From positions 186,001-250,000 of the forward strand of contig NZ_JAHRXF010000003.1 in the NCBI RefSeq assembly GCF_019104725.1: a DNA stretch of 64,000 nucleotides, given 5' to 3'. The translations under genes were made by a program, and so were the position numbers. This stretch comes from Streptomyces corallincola (GTDB lineage: Bacteria; Actinomycetota; Actinomycetes; Streptomycetales; Streptomycetaceae). How positions within the stretch are numbered: position 1 is the first letter of the stretch; each line of letters starts with the position of its first letter. Under the pieces are notes generated by a model, which ran no database searches, was not told the origin of the DNA, and saw nothing but the letters and a program-made list of their open reading frames with translations. This document shows positions 8,389 to 16,869 of the stretch, in pieces.

Positions 8389-9297
8389 ATGGCCGTCGTC
8401 ACGATGCGGGAGCTGCTGGAGAGCGGCGTCCACTTCGGTCACCAGACCCGTCGCTGGAACCCGAAGATGAAGCGCTTCATCTTCACCGAGCGCAACGGCA
8501 TCTACATCATCGACCTGCTCCAGTCGCTGTCGTACATCGACCGCGCCTACGAGTTCGTCAAGGAGACCGTCGCCCACGGCGGCACGGTCATGTTCGTCGG
8601 CACGAAGAAGCAGGCGCAGGAGGCCATCGCGGAGCAGGCCACCCGCGTCGGCATGCCCTACGTCAACCAGCGCTGGCTGGGCGGCATGCTCACCAACTTC
8701 TCCACCGTCTACAAGCGTCTGCAGCGCCTCAAGGAGCTTGAGCAGATCGACTTCGAGGACGTCGCGGCCTCCGGTCTGACCAAGAAGGAGCTGCTGGTCC
8801 TCTCCCGCGAGAAGGCCAAGCTGGAGAAGACCCTCGGCGGTATCCGCGAGATGCAGAAGGTGCCCAGCGCCGTCTGGGTCGTGGACACCAAGAAGGAGCA
8901 CATCGCGGTCGGTGAGGCCCGGAAGCTCAACATCCCGGTCGTCGCCATCCTCGACACCAACTGCGACCCCGACGAGGTCGATTACAAGATTCCGGGCAAC
9001 GACGACGCGATCCGCTCCGTCACGCTGCTCACCCGTGTGATCGCCGACGCCGTCGCCGAGGGCCTCATCTCCCGCTCCGGTGTCGCCACCGGTGACAAGG
9101 GTGAGAAGGCCGCCGGTGAGCCGCTCGCCGCCTGGGAGCGCGACCTGCTCGAGGGTGACAAGAAGGACGAGGCTCCGGCCGACGCCGCCCCCGCCGAGGA
9201 GACCGCTCCGGCCGCCGAGGCCGAGGAGGCCGCTCCGGCCGAGGCCCCCGCCGCCGAGGCCGAGGGCGAGAAGGCCGCCGAGGCCGAGCAGGCCTGA
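8389..9297 (+). CDS. rpsB: 30S ribosomal protein S2
   Basis: Ribosomal protein S2 of 302 aa. The core is highly conserved ([55 protein letters not shown]). S2 binds 16S rRNA and is needed for S1 and mRNA docking. The C-terminal tail (about 245-302) is a low-complexity Ala/Glu/Pro extension typical of streptomycete S2. ATG 8389 follows a clear AAGGAGA. A TACACT at 8213-8218 may be the promoter -10, but no matching -35 is obvious. The gene heads the rpsB-tsf-pyrH-frr-cdsA block. Confidence 0.98.
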   Translation: MAVVTMRELLESGVHFGHQTRRWNPKMKRFIFTERNGIYIIDLLQSLSYIDRAYEFVKETVAHGGTVMFVGTKKQAQEAIAEQATRVGMPYVNQRWLGGMLTNFSTVYKRLQRLKELEQIDFEDVAASGLTKKELLVLSREKAKLEKTLGGIREMQKVPSAVWVVDTKKEHIAVGEARKLNIPVVAILDTNCDPDEVDYKIPGNDDAIRSVTLLTRVIADAVAEGLISRSGVATGDKGEKAAGEPLAAWERDLLEGDKKDEAPADAAPAEETAPAAEAEEAAPAEAPAAEAEGEKAAEAEQA

Positions 9298-9311
9298 CCC
9301 ACGACGGTGCC

Positions 9312-9350
9312 GACGGCGGGGGACGCGACCTGAAGTCCGCCCCCGCCGTC
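9312..9350 (+). terminator. Hairpin in rpsB-tsf spacer (attenuator or terminator)
   Basis: An 11-bp perfect stem, GACGGCGGGGG (9312-9322) with CCCCCGCCGTC (9340-9350), lies 14 bp after the rpsB stop. There is no U-tract. A partial terminator between rpsB and tsf is a known theme in other bacteria. Confidence 0.65.
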
Positions 9351-9452
9351 CACCCGTAGGTCGCTGAACGGTCCGCGGTCCGCGTTCCCCCGCGGGTCGC
9401 GGATCGCGCGGATCCCGATCTTCCACAGACTTCCAGAAAGACTCACAGACTC

Positions 9453-10289
9453 ATGGCGAACTACACCGCCGCCGACGTCAAGAAGCTCCGTGAGCTGACC
9501 GGCGCCGGCATGATGGACTGCAAGAAGGCGCTGGACGAGGCCGACGGCAACGTCGAGAAGGCCGTCGAGGCGCTGCGCATCAAGGGCCAGAAGGGCGTCG
9601 CCAAGCGCGAGGGCCGCTCCGCCGAGAACGGCGCCGTGGTCTCCATCATCGCCGACGACAACTCCTCCGGCGTCCTGGTCGAGCTGAAGTGCGAGACGGA
9701 CTTCGTCGCCAAGGGTGACAAGTTCCAGGCCGTGGCCCGCACCATCGCCGAGCACGTGGCGAAGACCGCCCCGGCCGACCTGGAGGCCCTGCTCGCCTCC
9801 GAGATCGAGCCCGGCAAGACCGTCCAGGCGTTCGTGGACGAGGCCAACGCCAACCTCGGCGAGAAGATCGTCCTGGACCGCTTCGCGCAGTTCACCGACG
9901 GCTTCGTCACCGCGTACATGCACCGCACGATGCCCGACCTGCCCCCGCAGATCGGTGTCCTCGTCGAGCTGGACAAGCCCAACGCCGAGATCTCCAAGGG
10001 CATCGCGCAGCACATCGCCGCGTTCGCCCCGAAGTACCTCGCGCAGGAGGACGTCCCGGCCGAGGTCGTCGAGTCCGAGCGTCGTATCGCCGAGGAGACC
10101 ACCCGCGCCGAGGGCAAGCCCGAGGCCGCGATCGCCAAGATCGTCGAGGGTCGCGTCAACGGCTTCTTCAAGGACGCCACGCTGCTCGGCCAGCCGTACG
10201 CCCTGGACAACAAGAAGTCGGTCCAGAAGGTGCTGGACGAGGCCGGTGTCACCCTGAAGCGCTTCACGCGCATCAAGGTCGGCATCTGA
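9453..10289 (+). CDS. tsf: Translation elongation factor Ts
   Basis: EF-Ts of 278 aa, the nucleotide exchange factor that regenerates EF-Tu-GTP. The N-terminal UBA-like module reads KKLRELTGAGMMDCKKALDEADGNVEKAVEALR. The catalytic TDFVAKGDKF motif is present, and the two-domain EF_TS core ends with KKSVQKVLDEAGVTLKRFTRIKVGI. ATG 9453 starts the universal MANYTAADVKKLRELTGAGM. It is 155 bp downstream of rpsB, with the hairpin at 9312-9350 in between. Confidence 0.98.
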   Translation: MANYTAADVKKLRELTGAGMMDCKKALDEADGNVEKAVEALRIKGQKGVAKREGRSAENGAVVSIIADDNSSGVLVELKCETDFVAKGDKFQAVARTIAEHVAKTAPADLEALLASEIEPGKTVQAFVDEANANLGEKIVLDRFAQFTDGFVTAYMHRTMPDLPPQIGVLVELDKPNAEISKGIAQHIAAFAPKYLAQEDVPAEVVESERRIAEETTRAEGKPEAAIAKIVEGRVNGFFKDATLLGQPYALDNKKSVQKVLDEAGVTLKRFTRIKVGI

Positions 10290-10388
10290 GTCCGTACCGC
10301 GATCGACGCGCGGCCCCTATAGGGTCGTCGTACGCAGTCGTCCGCGTACCCCGGCACAGCTGGGGCGGGGGACGGCGGCAGATCTGAC

Positions 10389-10446
10389 AAGGAGGCCATT
10401 GCCGTGCATGGGAGCGAAAAGCGACCTCACCGGCAATGGCCTTCTT
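10389..10446 (+). terminator. Long hairpin in tsf-pyrH spacer
   Basis: Arms AAGGAGGCCATTGCCG (10389-10404) and CGGCAATGGCCTTCTT (10431-10446) pair over 16 bp with one G-U. The loop is 26 nt and the 3' arm is T-rich, ending TTCTTCGT. It fits a tsf terminator or an attenuator before pyrH, whose start is 34 bp further on. Confidence 0.75.
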
Positions 10447-10480
10447 CGTATGTGCACCACGTGAAAGAGGCGGGATCTCC

Positions 10481-11239
10481 ATGACCACCAAGGCTCCGAA
10501 GAGCGACGACGGCAAACTGAGCGGCCGGTTTCTGCTGAAGCTGTCCGGAGAGGCGTTCTCCGGCGGCGGCGGCCTCGGCGTGGACCCCGACGTGGTGCAC
10601 AAGATCGCCCGTGAGATCGCGGCCGTCGTCCGCGACGGCGCGGAGATCGCGGTCGTCATCGGCGGCGGCAACTTCTTCCGCGGCGCGGAGCTCCAGCAGC
10701 GCGGCATGGACCGGGCCCGCTCCGACTACATGGGCATGCTCGGCACCGTCATGAACTGCCTCGCCCTCCAGGACTTCCTCGAGAAGGAGGGCATCGACAG
10801 CCGCGTGCAGACCGCCATCACGATGGGCCAGGTCGCCGAGCCGTACATCCCGCTGCGTGCCGTGCGCCACCTGGAGAAGGGGCGCGTCGTCATCTTCGGC
10901 GCGGGCATGGGCATGCCGTACTTCTCCACCGACACCACCGCCGCCCAGCGCGCCCTGGAGATCGACGCCGAGGCCCTGCTCATGGGCAAGAACGGGGTGG
11001 ACGGGGTCTACGACTCCGACCCCAAGACCAACCCCGGCGCCGTCAAGTTCGACGCCCTCGGCTACGGCGAGGTCATCACCCGGGACCTCAAGGTCGCCGA
11101 CGCCACCGCGATCACCCTGTGCCGCGACAACAAGCTGCCGATCCTCGTGTTCGAACTGCTCGCGGAGGGCAATATCGCGCGGGCCGTCAAGGGTGAGAAG
11201 ATCGGCACCCTGGTGGGCGAACAGGCCAGCCGGGACTGA
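10481..11239 (+). CDS. pyrH: UMP kinase
   Basis: Bacterial UMP kinase of 252 aa, phosphorylating UMP to UDP with ATP; amino-acid-kinase fold. [13 protein letters not shown] is the N-terminal phosphate loop. [37 protein letters not shown] binds UMP and regulators. [13 protein letters not shown] and the C-terminal [35 protein letters not shown] complete the family pattern. ATG 10481 ([10 protein letters not shown]) was chosen over upstream 10436 because it follows an AGAGG at proper distance and the upstream codons lie in the hairpin arm. Confidence 0.97.
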   Translation: MTTKAPKSDDGKLSGRFLLKLSGEAFSGGGGLGVDPDVVHKIAREIAAVVRDGAEIAVVIGGGNFFRGAELQQRGMDRARSDYMGMLGTVMNCLALQDFLEKEGIDSRVQTAITMGQVAEPYIPLRAVRHLEKGRVVIFGAGMGMPYFSTDTTAAQRALEIDAEALLMGKNGVDGVYDSDPKTNPGAVKFDALGYGEVITRDLKVADATAITLCRDNKLPILVFELLAEGNIARAVKGEKIGTLVGEQASRD

Positions 11240-11329
11240 CCGGCGCAGCCCGCGCACACCGGCCCCCGCCCCCGGCGGGACGCGAGGGTCCGGGCGCGGG
11301 GGACGTACTCCGGCCGGAGGATGGACAAT

Positions 11330-11370
11330 GTCCTGCACGGTCGGGAACCGTGCAGCACGACGTGCAGGAC
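11330..11370 (+). promoter_or_regulatory. Alternative hairpins in frr leader
   Basis: An outer stem GTCCTGCACG (11330-11339) with CGTGCAGGAC (11361-11370), and an inner hairpin CTGCACGGT (11333-11341) with ACCGTGCAG (11347-11355) around a CGGGA loop. Both use bases 11333-11339 and so cannot form together. They lie 86 bp upstream of the frr start, a layout typical of attenuators. Confidence 0.55.
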
Positions 11371-11455
11371 CCGAAGACGCGACGCAGCCGGCCGCGGCCC
11401 CTCAACCGGGGGCACACCGAGGCCGGGCCGCACTCAAGACACGCAGGAGCTAGTG

Positions 11456-12013
11456 GTGATCGAAGAGACCCTCCTCGAAGCCGAGGAGAAGATGGAGAAG
11501 GCCGTCGTGGTCGCCAAGGAGGACTTCGCCGCGATCCGCACCGGCCGTGCGCACCCGGCGATGTTCAACAAGATCGTGGCGGACTACTACGGTGCCCCGA
11601 CGCCGATCAACCAGCTCGCGTCGTTCTCCGTGCCGGAGCCCCGCATGGCGGTCGTGACGCCGTTCGACAAGAGCGCGCTGCGCAACATCGAGCAGGCGAT
11701 CCGCGACTCCGACCTGGGCGTCAACCCGAGCAACGACGGCAACATCATCCGCGTGGTGTTCCCGGAGCTGACCGAGGAGCGCCGCCGCGACTACATCAAG
11801 GTCGCCAAGACCAAGGGCGAGGACGCCAAGATCTCGATCCGCTCGGTGCGCCGCAAGGCCAAGGACGCCATCGACAAGCTGATCAAGGACGGCGAGACCG
11901 GCGAGGACGAGGGCCGTCGCGCCGAGAAGGAGCTGGACGACACCACCGCCAAGTACGTGGCGCAGGTGGACGAGCTGCTCAAGCACAAGGAAGCGGAGCT
12001 GCTCGAAGTCTGA
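11456..12013 (+). CDS. frr: Ribosome recycling factor
   Basis: RRF of 185 aa, which with EF-G splits post-termination ribosomes. Family blocks are intact: [73 protein letters not shown] and [14 protein letters not shown] 11456 gives the standard 185-residue length, with AGGAG at 11445-11449; GTG 11453 is the adjacent alternative. The stop overlaps the cdsA start (TGATG), so translation is coupled. The leader contains the alternative hairpins at 11330-11370. Confidence 0.97.
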   Translation: MIEETLLEAEEKMEKAVVVAKEDFAAIRTGRAHPAMFNKIVADYYGAPTPINQLASFSVPEPRMAVVTPFDKSALRNIEQAIRDSDLGVNPSNDGNIIRVVFPELTEERRRDYIKVAKTKGEDAKISIRSVRRKAKDAIDKLIKDGETGEDEGRRAEKELDDTTAKYVAQVDELLKHKEAELLEV

Positions 12014-13254
12014 TGAGCGACTCTTCCTGGGGAGCGCCGCCGCAGGCCGGTCGGGCCGGGCAGGCGGGCCGGGCCGGGCAGGCCGGTCACTGGGGGCCCA
12101 CCGAGGGTGGGCCGCCCCAGGGGGCCGCTCCGGCGGGTCCCGCGTACGACGCGCCCGCGGCGCACCAGACTCGCCCCATGCCCATCGTGCCCGACGAGCC
12201 CGCGTACGGCGCCGACCAGGACCACGCCCGGCGGCCGTGGCAGAACCCGCCCGCCGCCCCGGCCCCGGACCATCCGGTTCCCTACGATCCGGTTCCGGAC
12301 CACCGGGCCCCGGACCATCCAGTCCTGGACCACTCGGCCCTGGAACATCCGCCGTACCGCCCGACGCAGAATCCGGAGCCCATGTCCGACGCCCCGCAGC
12401 CGGCACCCGCGCCCCAGCCGGCGCCCGTGCCGCCGAAGAAGAGCGCGGGCCGTGACCTGGGCTCGGCCATAGGGGTCGGGGTCGGGCTCGGCGTGGTGAT
12501 CATCGCCTCGCTGTTCGTCGTCAAGGCCGTGTTCGTCGGGGTCATCGCGGTCGCCGTGGTGGTCGGCCTCTGGGAGCTGACCAGCAGGCTCCGCGAGCGC
12601 AAGGACATCAAGGCCCCGCTGGTGCCGCTGGCGGTCGGTGGCGCCGCGATGGTCGTCGCCGGGTACGTGCGCGGGGCCGAGGGCGCGTGGGTCGCGATGG
12701 CGCTCACCGCGCTGGCGGTGCTGGTCTGGCGGATGACGGAGCCCCCCGAGGGCTACCTCAAGGACGTCACCGCCGGTCTCTTCGCCGCGTTCTACGTCCC
12801 GTTCCTGGCGACCTTCGTGGCGTTGTTGCTCACCGCCCACGACGGCCCCTGGCGCGTCCTGACCTTTCTCATCCTCACCGTGGTCAGCGACACCGGCGCC
12901 TACGCCGTCGGCTGGCGCTTCGGCACCCACAAACTCGCCCCCCGCATCAGCCCCGGCAAGACCCGGGAGGGCCTGGTCGGTGCGGTCCTCTTCGCGATGG
13001 CCGCGGGCGCGCTGTGCATGCAGTTCCTCATCGACGGGGGTGTGTGGTGGCAGGGTCTGCTGCTGGGCCTCGCGGTGGCGGCCAGTGCGACGCTGGGCGA
13101 CCTGGGTGAGTCCATGATCAAGAGGGACCTCGGCATCAAGGACATGGGCACCCTGCTCCCGGGCCACGGCGGCATCATGGACCGCCTGGACTCCCTGTTG
13201 CCCACGGCGCCGGTGGTGTGGCTGTTGCTGGTGGCGTTCGTCGGCTCGTCCTGA
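12013..13254 (+). CDS. cdsA: Phosphatidate cytidylyltransferase (CDP-diacylglycerol synthase)
   Basis: Integral membrane enzyme of 413 aa that makes CDP-diacylglycerol from phosphatidate and CTP. The CDS signature SMIKRDLGIKDMG...PGHGGIMDRLD lies near the C-terminus, and about eight membrane segments span residues 150-410. The first ~145 residues are a Pro/Ala-rich disordered extension not needed for catalysis. It has tandem repeats: GRAGQA copies at about 12-24 and DHP/DPVP-type copies at about 85-115. The start overlaps the frr stop, and a perfect 19-bp terminator follows at 13276-13316. Confidence 0.95.
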   Translation: MSDSSWGAPPQAGRAGQAGRAGQAGHWGPTEGGPPQGAAPAGPAYDAPAAHQTRPMPIVPDEPAYGADQDHARRPWQNPPAAPAPDHPVPYDPVPDHRAPDHPVLDHSALEHPPYRPTQNPEPMSDAPQPAPAPQPAPVPPKKSAGRDLGSAIGVGVGLGVVIIASLFVVKAVFVGVIAVAVVVGLWELTSRLRERKDIKAPLVPLAVGGAAMVVAGYVRGAEGAWVAMALTALAVLVWRMTEPPEGYLKDVTAGLFAAFYVPFLATFVALLLTAHDGPWRVLTFLILTVVSDTGAYAVGWRFGTHKLAPRISPGKTREGLVGAVLFAMAAGALCMQFLIDGGVWWQGLLLGLAVAASATLGDLGESMIKRDLGIKDMGTLLPGHGGIMDRLDSLLPTAPVVWLLLVAFVGSS

Positions 13255-13275
13255 GACCGGTCCGTCCCACGGCTC

Positions 13276-13316
13276 CGGCCCCGCCCCCCGGAAGATCCTT
13301 CCGGGGGGCGGGGCCG
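13276..13316 (+). terminator. Strong terminator after cdsA
   Basis: Perfect 19-bp inverted repeat, 13276-13294 paired with 13298-13316, with a 3-nt ATC loop, followed by TCTT. It closes the rpsB-to-cdsA transcription block. Confidence 0.9.
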
Positions 13317-13597
13317 TCTTCGTCCGCGCCCCGGACAAGGCAGCGGCGCCCGGGCGACCGCTTCAAGGGGCCGTGCAGCGGCGGAACTTGGGCATACGTC
13401 GTGAAAAACCTCATATGTTTCCCTTTCGGGGCGCCCCTTACCCGCTGTGTAAAATCGACGCACCACCGTCGGCCGGAGCTGTCCGACGGTTCTGGTGGAC
13501 AACCTCGTTCACGCAGGTTGTCGGCGGGGGAACGCCGACCCCCAGCACCGGGAGAAGTCTGTCCTCGGTGTGAACCACCCTTGGAAGTTGGTACGCC
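13317..13597 (+). promoter_or_regulatory. Structured leader of the 13598-15417 gene pair
   Basis: This stretch is locally AT-richer than its surroundings (13395-13460), with a -10-like TAAAAT at 13450-13455. Hairpins follow: CCGTCGG/CCGACGG (13466-13472 with 13483-13489) and a perfect 8-bp GACAACCT/AGGTTGTC (13498-13505 with 13515-13522). An in-frame reading 13373-13573 passes through Phe-Trp-Trp codons in this structured part, so an aromatic leader peptide is conceivable but unproven. Confidence 0.45.
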
Positions 13598-14569
13598 TTG
13601 AACGACAGCCCTACTGTCTGGTTTCCGTATCAGCCGCAGTCCGTGTCCGATCTGCCTGACGGGCCCATTCAGCACCTTCCCAACGGCTCCGAGCCGGCCC
13701 CGCTGCCGGGTGCCACCGGGCCTCGCACGCACGCAGAGCGGACGGCCGGTACCGGTCCCGTCACGGACCCGGCGACGCTCGTCGAGATCTTCGAGCAGCG
13801 CGGTCACCTCCATCCGGCGGGTGCCTGGGAGTCCTACACCGCCGCCTGGAACTGGGCGGCGCCGCTGACCACCGCCCTCCCGGCCGACGGCACCCCGGAC
13901 GTCTCCGCCGACCCCGGCGGGTATCTGCTGTCCGGGCGGTGGCACCTGCCCGCCCCGGCGGCGGACCAGCCGTGGCTGGCCCTGCCCCTCGCCGGCGGCG
14001 CACCGGACGTCTTCGTGGTCCCCGCCGCCACGCTCGCCGACACCGGGGACGGTACGGCACGGACGGACGGGGCGTTCGTGCCCGCCGGGTTCACGGCCCG
14101 CTCCGGGGGCACGGCCCTGCGCAGCGAGGACGCCCTGTTCCACTGGCTGGCGGTCGCGTCGATGGCCCTGGGCGCCGCCCGCCGTGTGATCGAGGAGTCG
14201 GCCCGCGCGGACGCCTCCGGCACCGCCGGGGACGGCCCGGTGGACGCGGCCCGCTCCGGCGCCGCCGACCTCGTCGCCGTGGTCGCCGCCGAGCGGAGGG
14301 CCTTCACCGCCCGCGCCCGTTCGGCACCCGGCCCCGCAACGCCTACGCTGGTGCACGAAGTCGCGGAACTGGCCGAGTCGGTCGGCCGGGTGGCGGCGGT
14401 GGCACACCATGCCGTGGCCCTGGCCTACGAACGGTCGGTGTCCCGTGCGCGCGGAGGTGACGGCGATCCCCTCGAAGCAGTGGTGCGGGACAGCGCCCCG
14501 CTCCTCCAGCACGTCCGCTTCGTGACGGAACTCCTGCCCGCGGGCCATCCGGGCAACGACGAACGGTGA
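13598..14569 (+). CDS. Acyl-CoA-dehydrogenase-like protein (shortened)
   Basis: Protein of 323 aa with a TTG start (MNDSPTVWFPYQPQ). A GGYLLSGRWHLPAPAADQPWL segment (about 107-128) resembles the middle beta-domain entry of acyl-CoA dehydrogenase and flavin-dependent monooxygenase relatives. The later ALFHWLAVASMALGAARRVIEE and a long helical C-terminus resemble their C-terminal bundle. The N-terminal helical domain is much shorter than in a normal ~380-residue enzyme and I see no clear catalytic Glu, so it may be derived or inactive. Its stop overlaps the start of the prephenate dehydratase gene (GTGA), so the two are made together. The role is unknown. Confidence 0.65.
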   Translation: MNDSPTVWFPYQPQSVSDLPDGPIQHLPNGSEPAPLPGATGPRTHAERTAGTGPVTDPATLVEIFEQRGHLHPAGAWESYTAAWNWAAPLTTALPADGTPDVSADPGGYLLSGRWHLPAPAADQPWLALPLAGGAPDVFVVPAATLADTGDGTARTDGAFVPAGFTARSGGTALRSEDALFHWLAVASMALGAARRVIEESARADASGTAGDGPVDAARSGAADLVAVVAAERRAFTARARSAPGPATPTLVHEVAELAESVGRVAAVAHHAVALAYERSVSRARGGDGDPLEAVVRDSAPLLQHVRFVTELLPAGHPGNDER

Positions 14570-15417
14570 CGCAGATGACGACGGTCGCATACCAAGGCGA
14601 AAAGGGATCGAACTCCGCCACGGCGGCCGCCGATCTCTATCCGGGATGCGATGAAGTGCCCTGTACGAGCTTCGAGCAGGCGCTGGACGCCGTGGCGCTC
14701 GGCACCGCCGACCTGGCGGTCATCCCGGTGGACAACTCGACCGCCGGGCGGGTGGCCGACGTCCATCATCTGCTGCCGGACTCGGGCCTCTCCATCGTCG
14801 GTGAGCACTTCCTCGCCATCCGGTTCGACCTGGTGGGCGTTCCCGGTGCCACACTGGCGGACGTGGAGTGTGTCCGCAGCCATGTGCACGCGCTCGGCCA
14901 GTGCCGCAAGGCGCTGCGCGAGGGCGGCTGGCGCACTCTCATCTGCGACGACACCGCCGGCGCCGCCCGTGAGGTCGCCCTGCTCGGCGACCCCCGGCAC
15001 GCCGCCCTGGCCCCGCCCGCCGCCGGCCGCCTGTACGGGCTGGACGTGCTGAGGTCCGAGGCCGAGGACAACCCCGACAACACCACGCGCTTCGTGGTCC
15101 TCTCGCGCACCGCCGAACTCCCGCCGTACGACGGCGCCGCGACGATGACGAGTCTCTTCTTCTGCGTACGGAACATCCCGAGCGCCCTCTACAAGGCACT
15201 CGGCGGCTTCTCCAGCAACGCCGTCAACCTCACCAAGATTGAGAGCTACCAGATCGGAGCCGGACTCAACCCGAGCCGCTTCTACGTGGAGATCGAGGGC
15301 CATCCCGAGGAACCGCGCGTGGCCCTCGCCCTGGAGGAACTGCGCTTCTTCTCGTCCGAGGTCCGCGTCCTGGGCGTCTACCCCGCCGCCCCCGGCCGCA
15401 CGGAACAGACGGCGTAG
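14566..15417 (+). CDS. Prephenate dehydratase-like protein
   Basis: Protein of 283 aa with the bipartite prephenate dehydratase fold: an N-terminal VAYQGEKGSNSATAA, the IPVDNSTAGRVADVHHLL block, and the catalytic TRF triad (Thr174-Arg175-Phe176) in DNTTRFVVLS. An ACT domain (about 190-270) follows. The usual ESRP phenylalanine-binding motif is ESYQ (226-229), in a context (GFSSNAVNLTKIESYQIG, EGHPEEPRVALALEEL) that looks like alphaproteobacterial enzymes. Expected reaction: prephenate to phenylpyruvate. Streptomycetes normally carry another pheA elsewhere, so this is probably a specialised or transferred paralog. It starts with GTG overlapping the upstream gene; ATG 14575 is an alternative. 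Confidence 0.85.
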   Translation: MTQMTTVAYQGEKGSNSATAAADLYPGCDEVPCTSFEQALDAVALGTADLAVIPVDNSTAGRVADVHHLLPDSGLSIVGEHFLAIRFDLVGVPGATLADVECVRSHVHALGQCRKALREGGWRTLICDDTAGAAREVALLGDPRHAALAPPAAGRLYGLDVLRSEAEDNPDNTTRFVVLSRTAELPPYDGAATMTSLFFCVRNIPSALYKALGGFSSNAVNLTKIESYQIGAGLNPSRFYVEIEGHPEEPRVALALEELRFFSSEVRVLGVYPAAPGRTEQTA

Positions 15418-15495
15418 CGGCGCCCCGCACATCGGCCGTCCGGCCGACGTGCGGGCGGCAGGTCACCCATGTGGATCTGCGACACTGGTACCACC

Positions 15496-16602
15496 ATGCC
15501 CAAGCCCGGAGAACTCACCTTCATCGCCCCCCGCGGAGCCAAGAAGCCGCCGCGGCATCTTGCTGATCTTTCGCCTGCGCAGCGGAAGGAGGTGGTGGCC
15601 GAGGCGGGGGAGAAGCCGTTTCGGGCCAAGCAGCTCTCGCAGCACTACTTCGCCCGGTTCGCGCACGACCCGGACGAGTGGACGGACATCCCCGCCCAGT
15701 CGCGGGAGCGGTTGCGGGAGGCGCTGTTCCCGGAGCTGATGACGGTCGTCCGGCATCTCTCCACCGACCAGGGCACCACGCGCAAGACGCTGTGGAAGCT
15801 GTTCGACGGGACGCTGGTCGAGTCGGTGCTGATGCGGTATCCGGACCGGGTCACCATGTGCATCAGCTCGCAGGCGGGGTGCGGGATGAACTGCCCGTTC
15901 TGCGCGACCGGGCAGGCGGGGCTGGACCGGAATCTGTCCACCGCCGAGATCGTGCACCAGATCGTGGACGGGATGCGCGCGCTGCGCGACGGCGAGGTAC
16001 CCGGCGGGCCCGCACGGCTGTCCAACATCGTGTTCATGGGCATGGGCGAGCCGCTCGCCAACTACAACCGCGTCGTCGGTGCCATCCGCGCCCTGACCGA
16101 CCCCGCCCCCGACGGCCTCGGTCTCTCGCAGCGCGGGATCACCGTCTCGACCGTCGGACTCGTGCCCGCGATCCACCGCTTCGCCGACGAGGGCTTCAAG
16201 TGCCGGCTGGCGATCTCCCTGCACGCCCCCGACGACGAGCTGCGCGACACCCTCGTCCCCGTGAACACGCGGTGGAAGGTGCGCGAGGTGCTGGACGCCG
16301 GGTTCGGGTACGCCGAGAGGTCCGGCCGTCGGCTGTCCATCGAGTACGCGCTCATCCGGGACATCAACGACCAGGCGTGGCGTGGCGACCGGCTCGGCCG
16401 GATGCTCAGGGGCAGGCCCGTGCACGTCAACCTCATCCCGCTCAACCCCACCCCCGGCTCCAAGTGGACCGCCTCCCGCCCCGAGGACGAGAAGGCGTTC
16501 GTGGACGCCATCGCCGCCCACGGCGTCCCCGTCACCGTCCGGGACACCCGTGGGCAGGAGATCGACGGCGCCTGTGGTCAGCTCGCCGCCACGGAGCGAT
16601 AA
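15496..16602 (+). CDS. rlmN: 23S rRNA (adenine2503-C2)-methyltransferase
   Basis: Radical-SAM methyltransferase of 368 aa that methylates A2503 of 23S rRNA (and A37 of some tRNAs). The CxxxCxxC cluster is C129, C133, C136 in [12 protein letters not shown]. Other family blocks are [36 protein letters not shown] and the C-terminal NPTPGSKW...[21 protein letters not shown] 15496 (MPKPGELTF) gives the usual streptomycete length; an in-frame ATG at 15469 would add nine residues. Confidence 0.96.
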   Translation: MPKPGELTFIAPRGAKKPPRHLADLSPAQRKEVVAEAGEKPFRAKQLSQHYFARFAHDPDEWTDIPAQSRERLREALFPELMTVVRHLSTDQGTTRKTLWKLFDGTLVESVLMRYPDRVTMCISSQAGCGMNCPFCATGQAGLDRNLSTAEIVHQIVDGMRALRDGEVPGGPARLSNIVFMGMGEPLANYNRVVGAIRALTDPAPDGLGLSQRGITVSTVGLVPAIHRFADEGFKCRLAISLHAPDDELRDTLVPVNTRWKVREVLDAGFGYAERSGRRLSIEYALIRDINDQAWRGDRLGRMLRGRPVHVNLIPLNPTPGSKWTASRPEDEKAFVDAIAAHGVPVTVRDTRGQEIDGACGQLAATER

Positions 16603-16684
16603 TCTGATCTCAGCAGGATTCCCGGGGTCCCCCGGGAGTCCCGAGAGAACAGGCGGAAGCGCCTACAACTGAACACTCACCATC

Positions 16685-16777
16685 CGACAGGGGAGCGCCA
16701 CAGCGCTGAGAGTGCGGCGATCGGGCCGCAGACCCTCTGAACCTCGCCCAGGTCATTCTGGGTAGGGAGTTCGGTCA
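16685..16777 (+). ncRNA. TPP riboswitch (THI element)
   Basis: The aptamer is clear: ACAGGGGAGC near the 5' end, the invariant CTGAGAG (16706-16712), GACCCTCTGAACCT and CTGGGTAGGGAG near the 3' end. It senses thiamine pyrophosphate. It sits about 90 bp upstream of the thiB start, with a GGGCTCC/GGAGCCC hairpin (16803-16822) between them that could be the expression platform. No U-tract is visible, so control of translation or Rho access is more likely than intrinsic termination. Confidence 0.95.
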
Positions 16778-16869
16778 TCACTCAAGCTGTTGCGCCTCGT
16801 CGCGGGCTCCCACCCGGAGCCCGTGGCGGGGCCGCGTCTCTTCCTGGTCAACCCCAGGAGGACATCCAA

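Noticed and set aside
13373..13573. 66-codon frame in the leader of the dehydratase pair with Phe-Trp-Trp codons
   Set aside because: Considered as an attenuator leader peptide. Only one aromatic cluster, no convincing RBS; kept as a remark in the leader entry rather than called a gene.
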